A stretch of DNA of 64,000 bases from JAAUTT01 sp963846585 (GCA_963846585.1 CAWJWO010000015.1:562558-626557); one strand, 5' to 3'. Shown: positions 9,725 through 19,897, counted from the first letter of the stretch. The notes: a model not told the origin generated them from the letters alone. Numbers and translations are program-made.

Positions 9725-12094
9725 TCAACCATTTTTTTTATCGTACCCATAACCATAACCGTATTGATCACTAAATATTCTATTGTCGTTTAGAACGATG
9801 CATATATTATCAATGTTTTTATTTTGCAGATCCTTCAATACAAAAGCAAAAACCTTTTTTAATGAATAATTATACCGTGCAATAATTACTTTTATATCTG
9901 CCTGCTCCATAAGTAAATATCCGTCAGTAACCTGTGCTAATGGAGGAGTATCAATAATAATATAGTCATATACTTCTTTAAGATGTTTTAGTAATTTTGT
10001 TGTTTTTTCCAAGGCAAGCAATTCAACAGGATTAGGAGGTATCGGGCCCGATGCAATGAAGTCAAAATTTTGGTTTTGGGTATTTATAATTATATCGTCC
10101 AGTGTAGCCTTGTTTATCAGATAGGATGTAAGACCCAGCAAAGAAGTATCCTTGTCGTTAAAATATGAAGTTGGCTTTCGTAAATCGAAATCCAGTAAAA
10201 TAGTCCTGCGTCCCAACTGGGCATAACACATTGCCAGATTCAGAGCATTAAATGATTTCCCTTCGCCTGAAATACAAGATGTTACCAAAATTATTTTTTT
10301 ATGGCCGCCCCGGACATAAAACTCAAGATTAGTTCGTAAGGCCCTGTATGATTCAGCTATGTTAGAATTGGGACGATCAAAGACAATATTATTTGATTTT
10401 TTACGGTTATGCAATATTTTGCCAAGAACTGGTAAAGCTGTAATTCGTTCAATATTTTCCTGCGATTCAATTTTATTATTTAATGAACTTTTGAGAAAGA
10501 AAAAAATCATTGGGAAAGCAAAACCAAGAGCTAAAGCTATGCAATAATTCAGAGTTTTCCTTGGGAATATAGGACCTAGCCCTACCATTTTAGCAGGCTC
10601 TGCTATGATATTATCAGGCATATTGGAGGCTTGGGTAATTTTTGCTTCAGCTCTCTTTTCAAGTAAATAATTATAGATGTCATCGTTTAATTTATATTTC
10701 CGCTCAATCCCTCCCAATTGCCTCTGTGTTTCAGGCATACGACTTATTTCACCTTCAATTTTACCAATACGTTTATTCATTTCATCGATTGAAATGTCAG
10801 TAGTTTTCCTTTCAAGATCGAGGTTATCAGAAATTGTTTTTTTAAGGCTTTCAATCTGGATGTCCAGTTTCTTAATTAATGGACTTTTATCCTGATGATT
10901 CTGAATAAGATTTGTTTTTTGAGAAGAAGCATTGATAAGTTCCGAAAGTAAACTATTAATTAAATTGTCCTGAATCCCAAGAGAAGAAGGAACAGTAACA
11001 TTTGAATAATCGCTATTTTTTGATATATTTTCTGCCAGATAGTCATAATATCTTTTTTTCATGACCAGTTCTGATTTCTGATTTTGTAACTCTCTATACT
11101 GATTATCTATACCGGTTGACTGTTCTTCAACATTTAACAATTGTTTGTTTGAACGAAAACTTTGCAGATTTTTTTCGGTCCGGTTTAAAGAATCACTTAT
11201 ATCACTCATTTCCTTGTCTATGTATTCGATTGTTGTACTTGCAATATGGTTTTTCCTGTCCAAATTTTGTTTTGAATACATATGCATTATCTCGTTAATA
11301 ATATCTATACCTTCCTGATCGGAAGTAGAACTCATAGATAATTCAATAACTGTGGAAGTTGACTTCTTGTCTGCCGGTGAAATATCAACCTTGTTTTTTA
11401 ATGCCTCTGCGAGCCCGGAGACATCTGATAACTCAAACAAGTAATTTGTTTTCTGATCGAAGTCTGCTCTGGTTGTTGTATCACGTGTTATAATAAATCC
11501 AACATCTTTGTTTTCCAGTAATTTATCTAATGTTCCTGTGCTATTAAAAGACCAGTCTGTTTTTTTATCAACAAACCTTTTATTTTCGAAATTGTAAAAA
11601 TGAACTTCTTTTGCTTTTGCATTTAATTCAAATTTATCAGATCCTATAAATTTAATTTCAAATTTAACATTGATTGGTTGCCGATGGTTCTTCAAAAGAA
11701 GTACCTTGAACGGTGTATCTTTGTAAATACTTATCAACTGCCATCTTTTTTTTATATAATAACTTACTGACAGGTCTAAATTATTGATAGTTTCTTCAAA
11801 AATACTTGTTGATTTAATAGCCCATATCTCGTTTTGAAAATTAACATAATTTTCAAACAAACTGCTATTCAAATAATCGTTTGCCTGGTGATTTTCTAAT
11901 TTTGAATTTTCTTCCTTAATTATTATTGATGATGATACTTTATAAATAGGGATTGAATATCGGTTAATCAGAAAAGCAATACCTATAGCGACAGTGAAAC
12001 TTAAAATAAACCATAGGTAATTACGTTTGATAAGATCAACAATTTTTTGCAGATCGTTATCTTCCATTGTATTAATATTTTGTTCGGTATGCAT
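9725..12094 (-). CDS. Wzc-like polysaccharide co-polymerase and tyrosine autokinase
   Basis: Inner-membrane chain-length regulator fused to a BY-kinase. There is a Wzz domain with a membrane helix near residues 30-50, a long periplasmic coiled coil at about 260-470, a second helix near 510-530, then the cytoplasmic kinase. The kinase has Walker A SGEGKS near residue 610, Walker A' ILLDFDLRKP near 633 and Walker B YIIIDTPP near 713. The C-terminal tail DQYGYGYGYDKKNG holds a compact cluster of four tyrosines, the usual autophosphorylation site. It follows the wza-like gene by 23 bp, so the two should be co-transcribed and act together to control polymer length and export. Confidence 0.93.
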   Translation of the reverse strand: MHTEQNINTMEDNDLQKIVDLIKRNYLWFILSFTVAIGIAFLINRYSIPIYKVSSSIIIKEENSKLENHQANDYLNSSLFENYVNFQNEIWAIKSTSIFEETINNLDLSVSYYIKKRWQLISIYKDTPFKVLLLKNHRQPINVKFEIKFIGSDKFELNAKAKEVHFYNFENKRFVDKKTDWSFNSTGTLDKLLENKDVGFIITRDTTTRADFDQKTNYLFELSDVSGLAEALKNKVDISPADKKSTSTVIELSMSSTSDQEGIDIINEIMHMYSKQNLDRKNHIASTTIEYIDKEMSDISDSLNRTEKNLQSFRSNKQLLNVEEQSTGIDNQYRELQNQKSELVMKKRYYDYLAENISKNSDYSNVTVPSSLGIQDNLINSLLSELINASSQKTNLIQNHQDKSPLIKKLDIQIESLKKTISDNLDLERKTTDISIDEMNKRIGKIEGEISRMPETQRQLGGIERKYKLNDDIYNYLLEKRAEAKITQASNMPDNIIAEPAKMVGLGPIFPRKTLNYCIALALGFAFPMIFFFLKSSLNNKIESQENIERITALPVLGKILHNRKKSNNIVFDRPNSNIAESYRALRTNLEFYVRGGHKKIILVTSCISGEGKSFNALNLAMCYAQLGRRTILLDFDLRKPTSYFNDKDTSLLGLTSYLINKATLDDIIINTQNQNFDFIASGPIPPNPVELLALEKTTKLLKHLKEVYDYIIIDTPPLAQVTDGYLLMEQADIKVIIARYNYSLKKVFAFVLKDLQNKNIDNICIVLNDNRIFSDQYGYGYGYDKKNG

Positions 12095-12117
12095 TATTAT
12101 TCCTTAATAATTTTATA

Positions 12118-12972
12118 CTATTTTACATAATTAACAATTAAAATCCCAGTTGTCAGAGCCGATAAAACAATGGCAAAAGGGAACTGGTTAAATCCCCAGA
12201 ATTTCTTTCTAAGTGGTTTAACATATACAATATCGTTAGGCCGCAGAAAATAATAATCGGAGGAAAGAAAAGACGATTCTGTTAAATCCAGACTAATTCG
12301 TAAATTTTTACCATTTTCATTTCTGATAAGTATAACCTGGTTTCTGTTTCCATAATCAGTAATATCCCCGCCTAACCCAAGAGCATCAAAAATTGAAAGT
12401 TTTTCCTGGGAATAAGAATAATGGCCTGGATTTTTTACTTCACCAATTACTGAAATATATCTGTTTACAAGTTTTATTGTAACAAGTGGCTGATTCAATA
12501 TTCTGCTCAATGAGTCTTTAATTGTAATAGCCAATTGAGAAATGGTTTTGTCTTTTGCCAATATTTTCCCTATAACCGGTATAAGTATATATCCATCTTT
12601 ATTAACGGAATAAGAAATCAGTGATGCTCCATATGGTTGAATCCCTCCCATATACATTGTGTTAGTTGTACTACTGTTTCCAAACATATTAACTGTAGTT
12701 TCATCCAAACTGCTTATCTGTATATATAATTCATCGTCAGGTTTTAATTTATAATCGGGTATACTAGTTTCATTAAACGATTTAATACTTTTATCCTTAT
12801 CGTGAACATATTCCAGCTCCTTGTGTATTACACAGGAATTTAAGATTAATAATATCGGAAAAAATAATATAATACTATAATTTAATCTTTTTAAGTACCT
12901 TTTAATTGTATTGATATAGTTTTTCACCTTAAGTTTTATTTTAAGTAAGATGTTGAGTTCAAATTTAGACAT
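12118..12972 (-). CDS. Wza-like polysaccharide export lipoprotein
   Basis: Outer-membrane export protein with a Poly_export domain (IPDYKLKPDDELYIQISSLD) followed by a SLBB domain (YISVIGEVKNPGHYSYSQ). A lipobox LILNSC places the lipidated cysteine at residue 47. The sequence before the hydrophobic segment is unusually long and basic, but there is no later Met before the lipobox, so this start is kept. A hydrophobic segment ends the protein. It is the first gene of the locus. A possible -7 element TATTTTTG on the minus strand (13021-13028) lies about 50 bp upstream, without a clear -33 partner. Confidence 0.9.
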   Translation of the reverse strand: MSKFELNILLKIKLKVKNYINTIKRYLKRLNYSIILFFPILLILNSCVIHKELEYVHDKDKSIKSFNETSIPDYKLKPDDELYIQISSLDETTVNMFGNSSTTNTMYMGGIQPYGASLISYSVNKDGYILIPVIGKILAKDKTISQLAITIKDSLSRILNQPLVTIKLVNRYISVIGEVKNPGHYSYSQEKLSIFDALGLGGDITDYGNRNQVILIRNENGKNLRISLDLTESSFLSSDYYFLRPNDIVYVKPLRKKFWGFNQFPFAIVLSALTTGILIVNYVK

Positions 12973-13138
12973 TTTCTAAATAACAGAAAAATTGCCTATA
13001 ATGTTGCCTCAAATATCCAACAAAAATATGAACAAATGGTTAACGGATAGTTAAAATTGCTTTTAATTTTGATAGGGGTAGTATTTTTAAGGGTTAACTT
13101 ATATTTTTTTTCAATATGTAAAAAATGCAAAACAGCTT

Positions 13139-13708
13139 TTATACTAACCTTAATTCCCTCATTTTCCAGAAACACCTTGCAGTTGCTTCAATATCAGCTG
13201 CGGCATTATGGGCTTCTTCAAAATATTCGCCAAATAACTTATAATGCAATTCAGATAGTTTAGGCCACTTATAACCATACGGCCCGGGGATACGGCAATA
13301 ATTTGTTGAAGCATTCATCGTACAAAGCCTGCTTTTCTTAAATAGGTTACTTTTGATGTTCCTGCGCACAAATTCTGCACCAACAATTTTTTCATCAAAG
13401 CTCATGTTATGGGCAACCAGAATATTTGCCTTTTCTATCTGGTCGTTGAAAAGATTAATAACAAATACTAAATCCTTGCCTTCCTGTATTGCCCCATCGG
13501 TGGTTATACCATGTAATCTGGAGGCATCCGCAGGGATTTTAAATCCTTCCGGTTTTACAATAAAATCACTTTTATCAAACAGGTTACCTGATGTGTCATA
13601 TAAATGCCAGGCAATTTGAACCAGACGGGGCCAATTGTTAACATCTGTTACAGGGGCTCTGTAGTTTTTGGGTAGTCCTGTGGTCTCGGTGTCGAATAAT
13701 AAATACAT
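13139..13708 (-). CDS. DnaQ-like 3'-5' exonuclease
   Basis: DEDDh exonuclease domain. The first motif FDTETTG is at residues 5-11, a HGITTDGA segment follows, the second motif is VAHNMSFDEKI near residue 97, and the last motif is AHNAAADIEATARCFWKM near residue 168, giving the catalytic D, E, D, H and D. At 189 residues it is a stand-alone domain rather than a polymerase subunit, and may act in proofreading, repair or RNA turnover. It is a single gene between the polysaccharide locus and the sigma factor gene, with a hairpin upstream of it. The family assignment is firm; the physiological substrate is unknown. Confidence 0.88.
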   Translation of the reverse strand: MYLLFDTETTGLPKNYRAPVTDVNNWPRLVQIAWHLYDTSGNLFDKSDFIVKPEGFKIPADASRLHGITTDGAIQEGKDLVFVINLFNDQIEKANILVAHNMSFDEKIVGAEFVRRNIKSNLFKKSRLCTMNASTNYCRIPGPYGYKWPKLSELHYKLFGEYFEEAHNAAADIEATARCFWKMRELRLV

Positions 13709-13792
13709 TGTTTACATTTTTGAAATTTGAATTTGCCGGATAAATGTAAGAAATTTTAAATATATGTGCCGATTTCACCCCGGTAAAATAAA

Positions 13793-13821
13793 TAAGGTCA
13801 TATCATCACGACATGACCTTA
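13793..13821 (-). terminator. hairpin, probable terminator after the sigma factor gene
   Basis: A perfect 9-bp inverted repeat, TAAGGTCAT and ATGACCTTA, flanks an 11-nt loop. On the minus strand the second arm runs into TTTATTTTA, a moderate U-tract. It lies 114 bp beyond the stop of the ECF sigma factor gene and upstream of the exonuclease start, so it would separate those two minus-strand genes. Confidence 0.5.
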
Positions 13822-13934
13822 ACTAAACCAACAAATCCAAACTATCCAAATGTTAATACTCTATTAAAGCTAACTACTAACTAATTATTAACTATTAAAC
13901 TATTATTTTAATTGTTTTGAACCATCCTGTTACA

Positions 13935-14441
13935 TTAAATCGGATAATTCTCTAACACATCCATTAATTTTTTTCTTGAAAAGAAAATCCTGCTTTTTAC
14001 AGTTCCGATATTTAAATTAAGCTTTTCAGCTATTTCTTTGTATTTATAACCTTCTACATGCATCTTAAAAGGTATTCTCAAATCGTCGTTAAGCTCTTCG
14101 ATTACTTTTTGAATTTCCTTGGCTGAGTAAGCTGATTCTGCGCTAACATTCCGGCTTTCCTGAGTGGTGCTCAGAAAAAATAAATTGGAAGTGTTATCAA
14201 AGATGGTTTTTTGACGTGTGCTTTTTCTATAGTTATTAATAAAAGTATTCTTAAGAATTGTGTAAGTCCATGCCTTAAGGTTAGTATCATTCTGGAACTG
14301 TTCCCTGTAGGTTATGGCTTTTAACATCGTATCCTGAACTAAATCTTTGGCTGTCTCCATGTTATAAGTCAGCCTGCAGGCAAAAAGTGTTAGTTTTTTC
14401 TCAAGTGATAGTAATTGATGATTAAATTCTATGGCTGTCAT
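13935..14441 (-). CDS. ECF-type RNA polymerase sigma factor
   Basis: Sigma-70 family ECF factor. Region 2 at about residues 10-75 includes LTYNMETAKDLVQDTMLKAI and the promoter-melting segment FQNDTNLKAWTYTILKNTFI. Region 4 at about 110-160 includes ELNDDLRIPFKMHVEGYKYK followed by the helix-turn-helix EIAEKLNLNIGTVKSRIFFS. Length (168) is typical. No anti-sigma gene is adjacent on either side, which is common for Bacteroidota ECF factors. It lies 163 bp downstream of a response regulator gene on the same strand. The regulon cannot be deduced. Confidence 0.93.
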   Translation of the reverse strand: MTAIEFNHQLLSLEKKLTLFACRLTYNMETAKDLVQDTMLKAITYREQFQNDTNLKAWTYTILKNTFINNYRKSTRQKTIFDNTSNLFFLSTTQESRNVSAESAYSAKEIQKVIEELNDDLRIPFKMHVEGYKYKEIAEKLNLNIGTVKSRIFFSRKKLMDVLENYPI

Positions 14442-14604
14442 ATTAATGAATTTTATATTATTTAATTCTCAAAAACTACAATACAATAAAACAGGTAGCT
14501 TTTTGTGCAACAATATCAAACTCAAAAATAGACAAGCATTGTGAAATGCTAATTAAGACTGAATTAAGTTAACATTAAGATTGGATTAAGAATTTTGCAG
14601 AATG

Positions 14605-15279
14605 CTATTTGTCATCTAATGCATATCCCATTCCTATAAAGGTATGTATAAGCTTCCGGGAGAAATCCTTATCAATTTTATTCCGGAGGGAATTAATATG
14701 CACATCAATTACATTGGTCCCTGTATCAAAGGTATTACCCCATATTTTTTCAATAATTTCAAGCCGGTCAAAAACTTTGCCCCGGTTGCTTGCCAGGAGT
14801 TCAAGTATTTTATATTCACGGGCGGTAAGTTTAATTTCCCTGTTCTCGCGTTTTACCTTCTTCGAAACCGTATCTATTTCCAAATCTGAAACCTTTAAAG
14901 AAGGCGCAACAAAAGTATCCTTGCTTCGCCGGTCCAGTGCCCTTATTCTTGCCAGCAATTCCTTAAACTGGAATGGTTTTAAAAGGTAATCGTCAGCCCC
15001 GTAATCGAACCCTGTAACTTTATCTTCTGTAGAACTGAGCGAAGTAAGCATCATGATTGGCGTTTTTATTTGATTGTCGCGAAGTTTCCTGCACAACTCG
15101 AACCCGCTGATACCCGGCACAATTACATCGAGGACTATAACATCATATTTTTTTTTCATGGCTAATTTCTCGGCCATTGCACTATCGTAGGCTAAATCAA
15201 CCTTGCAATCATGTTTTTCCAACCCCAGTTTAATGAAAGATGAAATTTCAGGGTCATCTTCCATTATTAATATTTTCAT
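14605..15279 (-). CDS. OmpR/PhoB-type response regulator
   Basis: Two-domain DNA-binding regulator. The receiver domain (1-120) begins KILIMEDDPEISSFIKLGLE, has the phosphoacceptor Asp in VIVLDVIVPGISG near residue 51 and the conserved Lys in DDYLLKPFQFKEL near 101. The C-terminal winged helix (130-224) contains LTAREYKILELLASNRGKVF and ends in the typical HTFIGMGYALDDK. It diverges from the histidine kinase gene at 15451, with a 171-bp shared promoter region. That kinase may be its partner, although the usual order for a partner pair is tandem. No direct target is visible. Confidence 0.93.
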   Translation of the reverse strand: MKILIMEDDPEISSFIKLGLEKHDCKVDLAYDSAMAEKLAMKKKYDVIVLDVIVPGISGFELCRKLRDNQIKTPIMMLTSLSSTEDKVTGFDYGADDYLLKPFQFKELLARIRALDRRSKDTFVAPSLKVSDLEIDTVSKKVKRENREIKLTAREYKILELLASNRGKVFDRLEIIEKIWGNTFDTGTNVIDVHINSLRNKIDKDFSRKLIHTFIGMGYALDDK

Positions 15280-15450
15280 TTTCAGTTAATATTTAATAAA
15301 AATAGGTTCTAATTAATCGTGTGCAGAAAATATAAGTTAATTCTGGATTTACAGGTAAAATTAAAAAATAAATTATAAATTGTAGTACTCAATTTTAAGT
15401 ATAGCCTTCAATTTGTTTGCAATTTATAAAAATTAATTATACAAAATTTA

Positions 15451-17562
15451 ATGAAGAATAATATAAATTGGTCAGTATTGAAAGGAAATGGTACTTTTCA
15501 GCTATTGATTATTATGATTTTGGTTTCCTTAATAGTAGCCGTATCCTCAATATTAATCGTATATAATGTGGTGGTTGAATCAAAAAAGGAATACCTGAAA
15601 GAATTGTCCGAAAATCAGGTTGGCATTATTAAATCCATATATGCTGAACGGTTTGACAAAAAGGAAGTATTGCAATTATTGAATTCCCAGCATAAATTTA
15701 AATCCACAATAGGTAAAACAGGAGAATTTGTTATAGGATATTTGAAAAACGATTCCATGTATTTCCTTTCAGATAATTTTAGGAACGAATCTAACCCAAG
15801 GTCAATCCCTTTAAAATCGAACCTTGCTGAACCAATGAAGTTTGCTTTGTCAAAAAAGGCAGGTATAATTAACGGGTCAGATTATAGAAACAGCAAAGTA
15901 CTTGCGTATTGTACCTATATCCCTGAACTTCAATGGGGGATTGTAACAAAAATTAACGTTTCGGAAGTAAACCAACCATTTATCAGAGCCGGTTTGCTTG
16001 CCAGTCTTATTGCACTTATTCTGGTTACCATAGCTACATTCATCTTTAAAAGAATTTCAAACCCGATTATTGAAGAATTGGTTCGTTCCCGCGAAGAATG
16101 GGAGGAAACCTTTGATCTTATACCCGACCTGATAGCTATTCTTGATAACGATCACAAAATAGTACACGCAAACAAGGCAATGCTGCAAAAATTAGGCATC
16201 TCATCACACCAGGCGGAAGGGCTTCATTGTTACCAATGTGTTCATGGATCGGACAAGCCTTACGCTTCCTGCCCCCATTCCTTAATGCTAAAGGACCATA
16301 AACAGCACATAACTGAAATACATGAAATAAAGCTTGGAGGCGATTTCCTCGTAAGTGTTACCCCGATACTTGATAATCATGGAGGTTTTAAAGGTGGTGT
16401 ACATGTTGCCCGCGATATTACCGATATCAGGAAAAAGGAACTTGAACTGATCAAATTAAACCGTATAATACTGGAATCGGAAGAAAAACTTAAACTTGCT
16501 TTGGATAATGGCAGCATCGGCGTTTGGGTGTGGAATATCCTTACCAATGAAATTGAATGGGACGATAGAATGGAACAAATATTCGGTATCGAACCAGGTT
16601 CGTTTAATAAAACCTACGACGCATTTGAAGCTTTTTTGATCGACGAGGACATACCTCATACCCGTGAAGCCATAAGGAAAGCCTTGGAAGATGAAGTCCC
16701 GTTCGAAACGGTTTACAGGATCAAACTTAACAATGGAGATGTTAAATACATCAGTGCCAAAGCTCTTGTTAATAAAAACGAGGAAGGGAAACCGGTTAAA
16801 ATGACCGGCGTATGTTTTGATATTACCGGAATGAAAAAAGATGCCGAACAAGTATTGTTCAACCTCAACGAGGAGTTGTTGCGCTCGAACAAAGAACTTG
16901 AACAGTTTGCTTATATAGCCTCACACGACCTTCAGGAACCCCTGAGAATGGTGTCAAGTTTCACCCAGCTTCTTGCACAGCGATACAATGATAAGTTGGA
17001 CCAGGATGCCAGGGAATTTATAAAATTTGCAGTTGACGGAGCATTGCATATGCAAACTTTAATTAACGACCTTCTTGCTTATTCGAGAATCCAAACAAAA
17101 GGTAAAGAATTCTCCAGGGTAGATGTGCATGAAATATTAGGTAAGGCGATCTATAACCTGAGCATAAAGATAAGTGAAAAAAACGCTCTGGTAACCAGCG
17201 ATGATTTACCTGTCATTTTTGGCGATGAAGGACAAATGGTTCAATTACTGCAAAACCTTATTGGAAATGCTGTCAAATTTTCCAAAAATGCCCCGCATGT
17301 CCACATTTCATCCCAGGAAGAAAAAGATCATTTCATCCTATCTGTAAAAGATAATGGAATAGGTATTGAAAAACAATATTTTGAAAGAATATTCCAGATA
17401 TTCCAAAGGTTACTGCCCAAGGATGAGTTTGAAGGTACCGGTATTGGGCTTGCAATATGTAAAAGAATTGTGGAACGTCACGGTGGAAAAATTTGGGTAG
17501 AATCAGAACCTGAAATAGGGACAACATTTTATTTCAGCATAAAAAAATTCGAAAGGAATTAA
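15451..17562 (+). CDS. membrane-bound multi-PAS sensor histidine kinase
   Basis: Sensor kinase of 703 residues: membrane helix at about 20-42, extracellular Cache-like sensor at about 45-180, second helix at about 183-205, PAS domain at about 215-335, second PAS/PAC at about 345-470 (ending ITGMKKDAE), HisKA with the phosphorylated His in YIASHDLQEP near residue 492, and HATPase_c with N-box LIGNAVKFS, DNGIGIEKQYFERIF and GTGIGLAICKRIVE. The first PAS holds a cluster HCYQCVHG...CPHS with three cysteines and several histidines, which could bind a metal or cofactor. It is followed after 4 bp by a stand-alone receiver gene, so signalling probably runs through that protein. Confidence 0.92.
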   Translation: MKNNINWSVLKGNGTFQLLIIMILVSLIVAVSSILIVYNVVVESKKEYLKELSENQVGIIKSIYAERFDKKEVLQLLNSQHKFKSTIGKTGEFVIGYLKNDSMYFLSDNFRNESNPRSIPLKSNLAEPMKFALSKKAGIINGSDYRNSKVLAYCTYIPELQWGIVTKINVSEVNQPFIRAGLLASLIALILVTIATFIFKRISNPIIEELVRSREEWEETFDLIPDLIAILDNDHKIVHANKAMLQKLGISSHQAEGLHCYQCVHGSDKPYASCPHSLMLKDHKQHITEIHEIKLGGDFLVSVTPILDNHGGFKGGVHVARDITDIRKKELELIKLNRIILESEEKLKLALDNGSIGVWVWNILTNEIEWDDRMEQIFGIEPGSFNKTYDAFEAFLIDEDIPHTREAIRKALEDEVPFETVYRIKLNNGDVKYISAKALVNKNEEGKPVKMTGVCFDITGMKKDAEQVLFNLNEELLRSNKELEQFAYIASHDLQEPLRMVSSFTQLLAQRYNDKLDQDAREFIKFAVDGALHMQTLINDLLAYSRIQTKGKEFSRVDVHEILGKAIYNLSIKISEKNALVTSDDLPVIFGDEGQMVQLLQNLIGNAVKFSKNAPHVHISSQEEKDHFILSVKDNGIGIEKQYFERIFQIFQRLLPKDEFEGTGIGLAICKRIVERHGGKIWVESEPEIGTTFYFSIKKFERN

Positions 17563-17566
17563 AATA

Positions 17567-18013
17567 ATGGAAAAACAAAACATGAAACCAATCGATATAC
17601 TCGTTGTTGAGGACAACCCCGGCGATGCCAGGCTCATCAGGGAAGTATTGAATGGCAATAAAATTTATTGCCGAATGCACATCGCTAAGGACGGTGTAGA
17701 GGCTATGAATTTTCTATATAAAAAAGAAAATTTTATCGGATCGCCCAGGCCCGATTTGATATTTTTAGACCTGAACCTACCAAAAAAAGATGGAAGGGAA
17801 GTCTTAGCTGAAATAAAAAATGATGATGGCCTGAAACAAATACCTGTAGTTATTATGACTACCTCACAGGCAGAAGAGGACATATTTAAATCGTACAGCC
17901 TGCACGCTAATTGTTATGTAACTAAACCTTTGGATTTGGATCAATTTGTTAAAGTGGTTAAATCCCTCGAAGAATTTTGGTTCTCAATTGTAAAGTTGCC
18001 AGGCAGGGAATAA
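17567..18013 (+). CDS. single-domain response regulator (Rcp1/CheY-like)
   Basis: Receiver-only protein of 148 residues. The acidic pocket is VVEDNPGDARLI, the phosphoacceptor Asp is in LIFLDLNLPKKDGREVL near residue 66, the conserved Thr/Ser is in VVIMTTSQAEEDI and the Lys is in NCYVTKPLDLDQF. The NPGDARLI and NLPKKDG features are those of Rcp1-type regulators that work with PAS/phytochrome-like kinases. It lies 4 bp after the sensor kinase gene and 22 bp before a second REC-containing kinase gene. It is therefore likely a phosphate shuttle between the two. Confidence 0.92.
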   Translation: MEKQNMKPIDILVVEDNPGDARLIREVLNGNKIYCRMHIAKDGVEAMNFLYKKENFIGSPRPDLIFLDLNLPKKDGREVLAEIKNDDGLKQIPVVIMTTSQAEEDIFKSYSLHANCYVTKPLDLDQFVKVVKSLEEFWFSIVKLPGRE

Positions 18014-18035
18014 TAAACCAAAATGCAAATGTAAC

Positions 18036-19775
18036 ATGGAAACTGCCTCTGAAAGTGAAACACCTTTAAAAATTCTGTTGGTTGAAGATAATCCCGGTGA
18101 TGTATATATTATTAAGGATTCTTTAAAAACCACCGGAACTAATTTCATTGTTGCCCATTCCTCCATGTTAGGCGACGCTATCCGGTTATCGGCTGAACAA
18201 GCCTTTGATGTAATTCTGCTTGACCTCGGATTGCCGGATAGTATAGGGCTGGAAACCCTGAAAAAAATTCTAGCCACAAAAGTTAATGCCCCGGTTATCG
18301 TAATGACCGGGCTCGATGATGAAGAAACAGCCTTGACAGCCATGAAAGAGGGGGCTCAGGACTATCTTGTAAAGAATAACCTGACACCTGGGAATATTTT
18401 ACGCGCCATCCGATACGGCATCGAGCGTAATAAGATCCAGGAAATTCAGGTCCGGCACACCCGTCAGTTTTTAATCCTTTCAACGGCAACAGTAGCTATT
18501 AACGAATGTGAAGATGTAGCTTCCATTTATGATACTATTTGTAAGAATATTAATCAGTTGCTTACCAACATTATTGTTTTCCCTGTAGATTTAATCAATC
18601 AAAATACTCAGGTAAAAGAATTAACAAACGATAAAGTCATTCCTGCTATAAAAGATTCCCTGAAAAAAGTGTTGAATTTTCACACCGATGGTAAACTCCA
18701 TGAGGTAAGCAATGGAATTTTAAATCTTCTTGGAAGTGAAACAGAATCAGGAATATTTGTGGAATTTGAAAAGAAAATAAGGGATTATAAAGCATATGCT
18801 ATCGATTTTTCCAGAGACGAAAAACTTTATGGGGGTGTTTTCATTTTTTCGAAAAACAGGATAGAATTGAATGACATGGATATTATTGAAATAATTTGCA
18901 GCCAGGCTTCTTTAAATATTCACAGGAGAAACGTTGAAAACGATCTGATTATAAGTGAAAAGAGTTACCGGACACTTTTTAAGGAAGTTACAATTGCTAA
19001 AGAAGAGTTACAGAAATTAAACGAAGAGTTAGACTCCAAGATACAAATACGAACACAGGAACTAGCTGAAATAAACAACCTTTTACGACTAGAAAACGCA
19101 ACTAAAGATAAATTCTTCGGGATAATCGCTCACGATCTGAAAAATCCATTCTGTGGCTTGTTGGGAGCTTCGGAACTCCTTATAAATTATATCGATGAAT
19201 ACGATATTGATAATATAAAAAAAATCGGCATATTAATAAATGAGTCTGCTAAACGTGGCTCTGCACTTCTTGAAAATCTGTTGGAATGGTCCCGTTCACA
19301 AACAGGTAATATAAAATTCATCCCTCAACGGCTTAATTTAAGAGAACTGGTTGAGGAGAATGTTTTAAATATGCAACCCTTTGTTATTCAAAAGAAAATT
19401 GAATTAAAATCTAAAATTTTTGAAGATATTGAAGTATCCGCTGATAAAGAAATGCTTAATACTGTGTTACGCAATCTGATAAGCAATTCTATAAAATTCA
19501 CCAGGACTAAAGGAAAAATATCAGTTTCTGCAGAACATTGGGAAGATGGTGTTACAATTAATGTTAAAGACACAGGTATCGGGATACCAAAAAATGACAT
19601 CGATAAACTTTTCAAAATTGACGTTCAATACACCAATGCAGGCACAGCTATGGAAAAAGGAACAGGATTGGGATTATTGCTATGCAAAGAATTTGTTGAA
19701 AAACATGGAGGCAGGATTTGGGTTGAAAGCGAAGAAGGAAAAGGGAGTGAATTTAAATTCACTATTCCGGCATGA
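18036..19775 (+). CDS. REC-histidine kinase hybrid
   Basis: Soluble hybrid kinase of 579 residues. An N-terminal receiver domain (about 10-130) has LLVEDNPGDVYII and the Asp in VILLDLGLPDSIG near residue 62. A poorly conserved GAF-like region follows at about 145-300, then a coiled-coil linker at about 310-350. HisKA has FFGIIAHDLKNPFCGLLGAS near residue 365, and HATPase_c has LRNLISNSIKFT, VKDTGIGIPKNDIDKLF and GTGLGLLLCKEFVEKHGG. No membrane helix is seen, so it is cytoplasmic. It ends a three-gene signalling operon starting at 15451 and may receive phosphate from the preceding receiver or kinase. Confidence 0.9.
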   Translation: METASESETPLKILLVEDNPGDVYIIKDSLKTTGTNFIVAHSSMLGDAIRLSAEQAFDVILLDLGLPDSIGLETLKKILATKVNAPVIVMTGLDDEETALTAMKEGAQDYLVKNNLTPGNILRAIRYGIERNKIQEIQVRHTRQFLILSTATVAINECEDVASIYDTICKNINQLLTNIIVFPVDLINQNTQVKELTNDKVIPAIKDSLKKVLNFHTDGKLHEVSNGILNLLGSETESGIFVEFEKKIRDYKAYAIDFSRDEKLYGGVFIFSKNRIELNDMDIIEIICSQASLNIHRRNVENDLIISEKSYRTLFKEVTIAKEELQKLNEELDSKIQIRTQELAEINNLLRLENATKDKFFGIIAHDLKNPFCGLLGASELLINYIDEYDIDNIKKIGILINESAKRGSALLENLLEWSRSQTGNIKFIPQRLNLRELVEENVLNMQPFVIQKKIELKSKIFEDIEVSADKEMLNTVLRNLISNSIKFTRTKGKISVSAEHWEDGVTINVKDTGIGIPKNDIDKLFKIDVQYTNAGTAMEKGTGLGLLLCKEFVEKHGGRIWVESEEGKGSEFKFTIPA

Positions 19776-19897
19776 TTTATAATAATAATTAAACAACTTT
19801 CCAAATTCTTTGTTTATTTTTGAAATAATGAAATTTAGATGTTATTAAAATTTAAGGAGGTACAATTGACTTAAAACTAAAATACAAAAGTTAGATT

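Noticed and set aside
14609..14989. 126-codon plus-strand frame
   Set aside because: Lies wholly opposite the OmpR-type regulator, whose domains and active-site residues are complete; the frame has no recognisable motif.
16456..16851. 131-codon minus-strand frame
   Set aside because: Opposite strand of the sensor kinase PAS region; composition is that of an antisense shadow.
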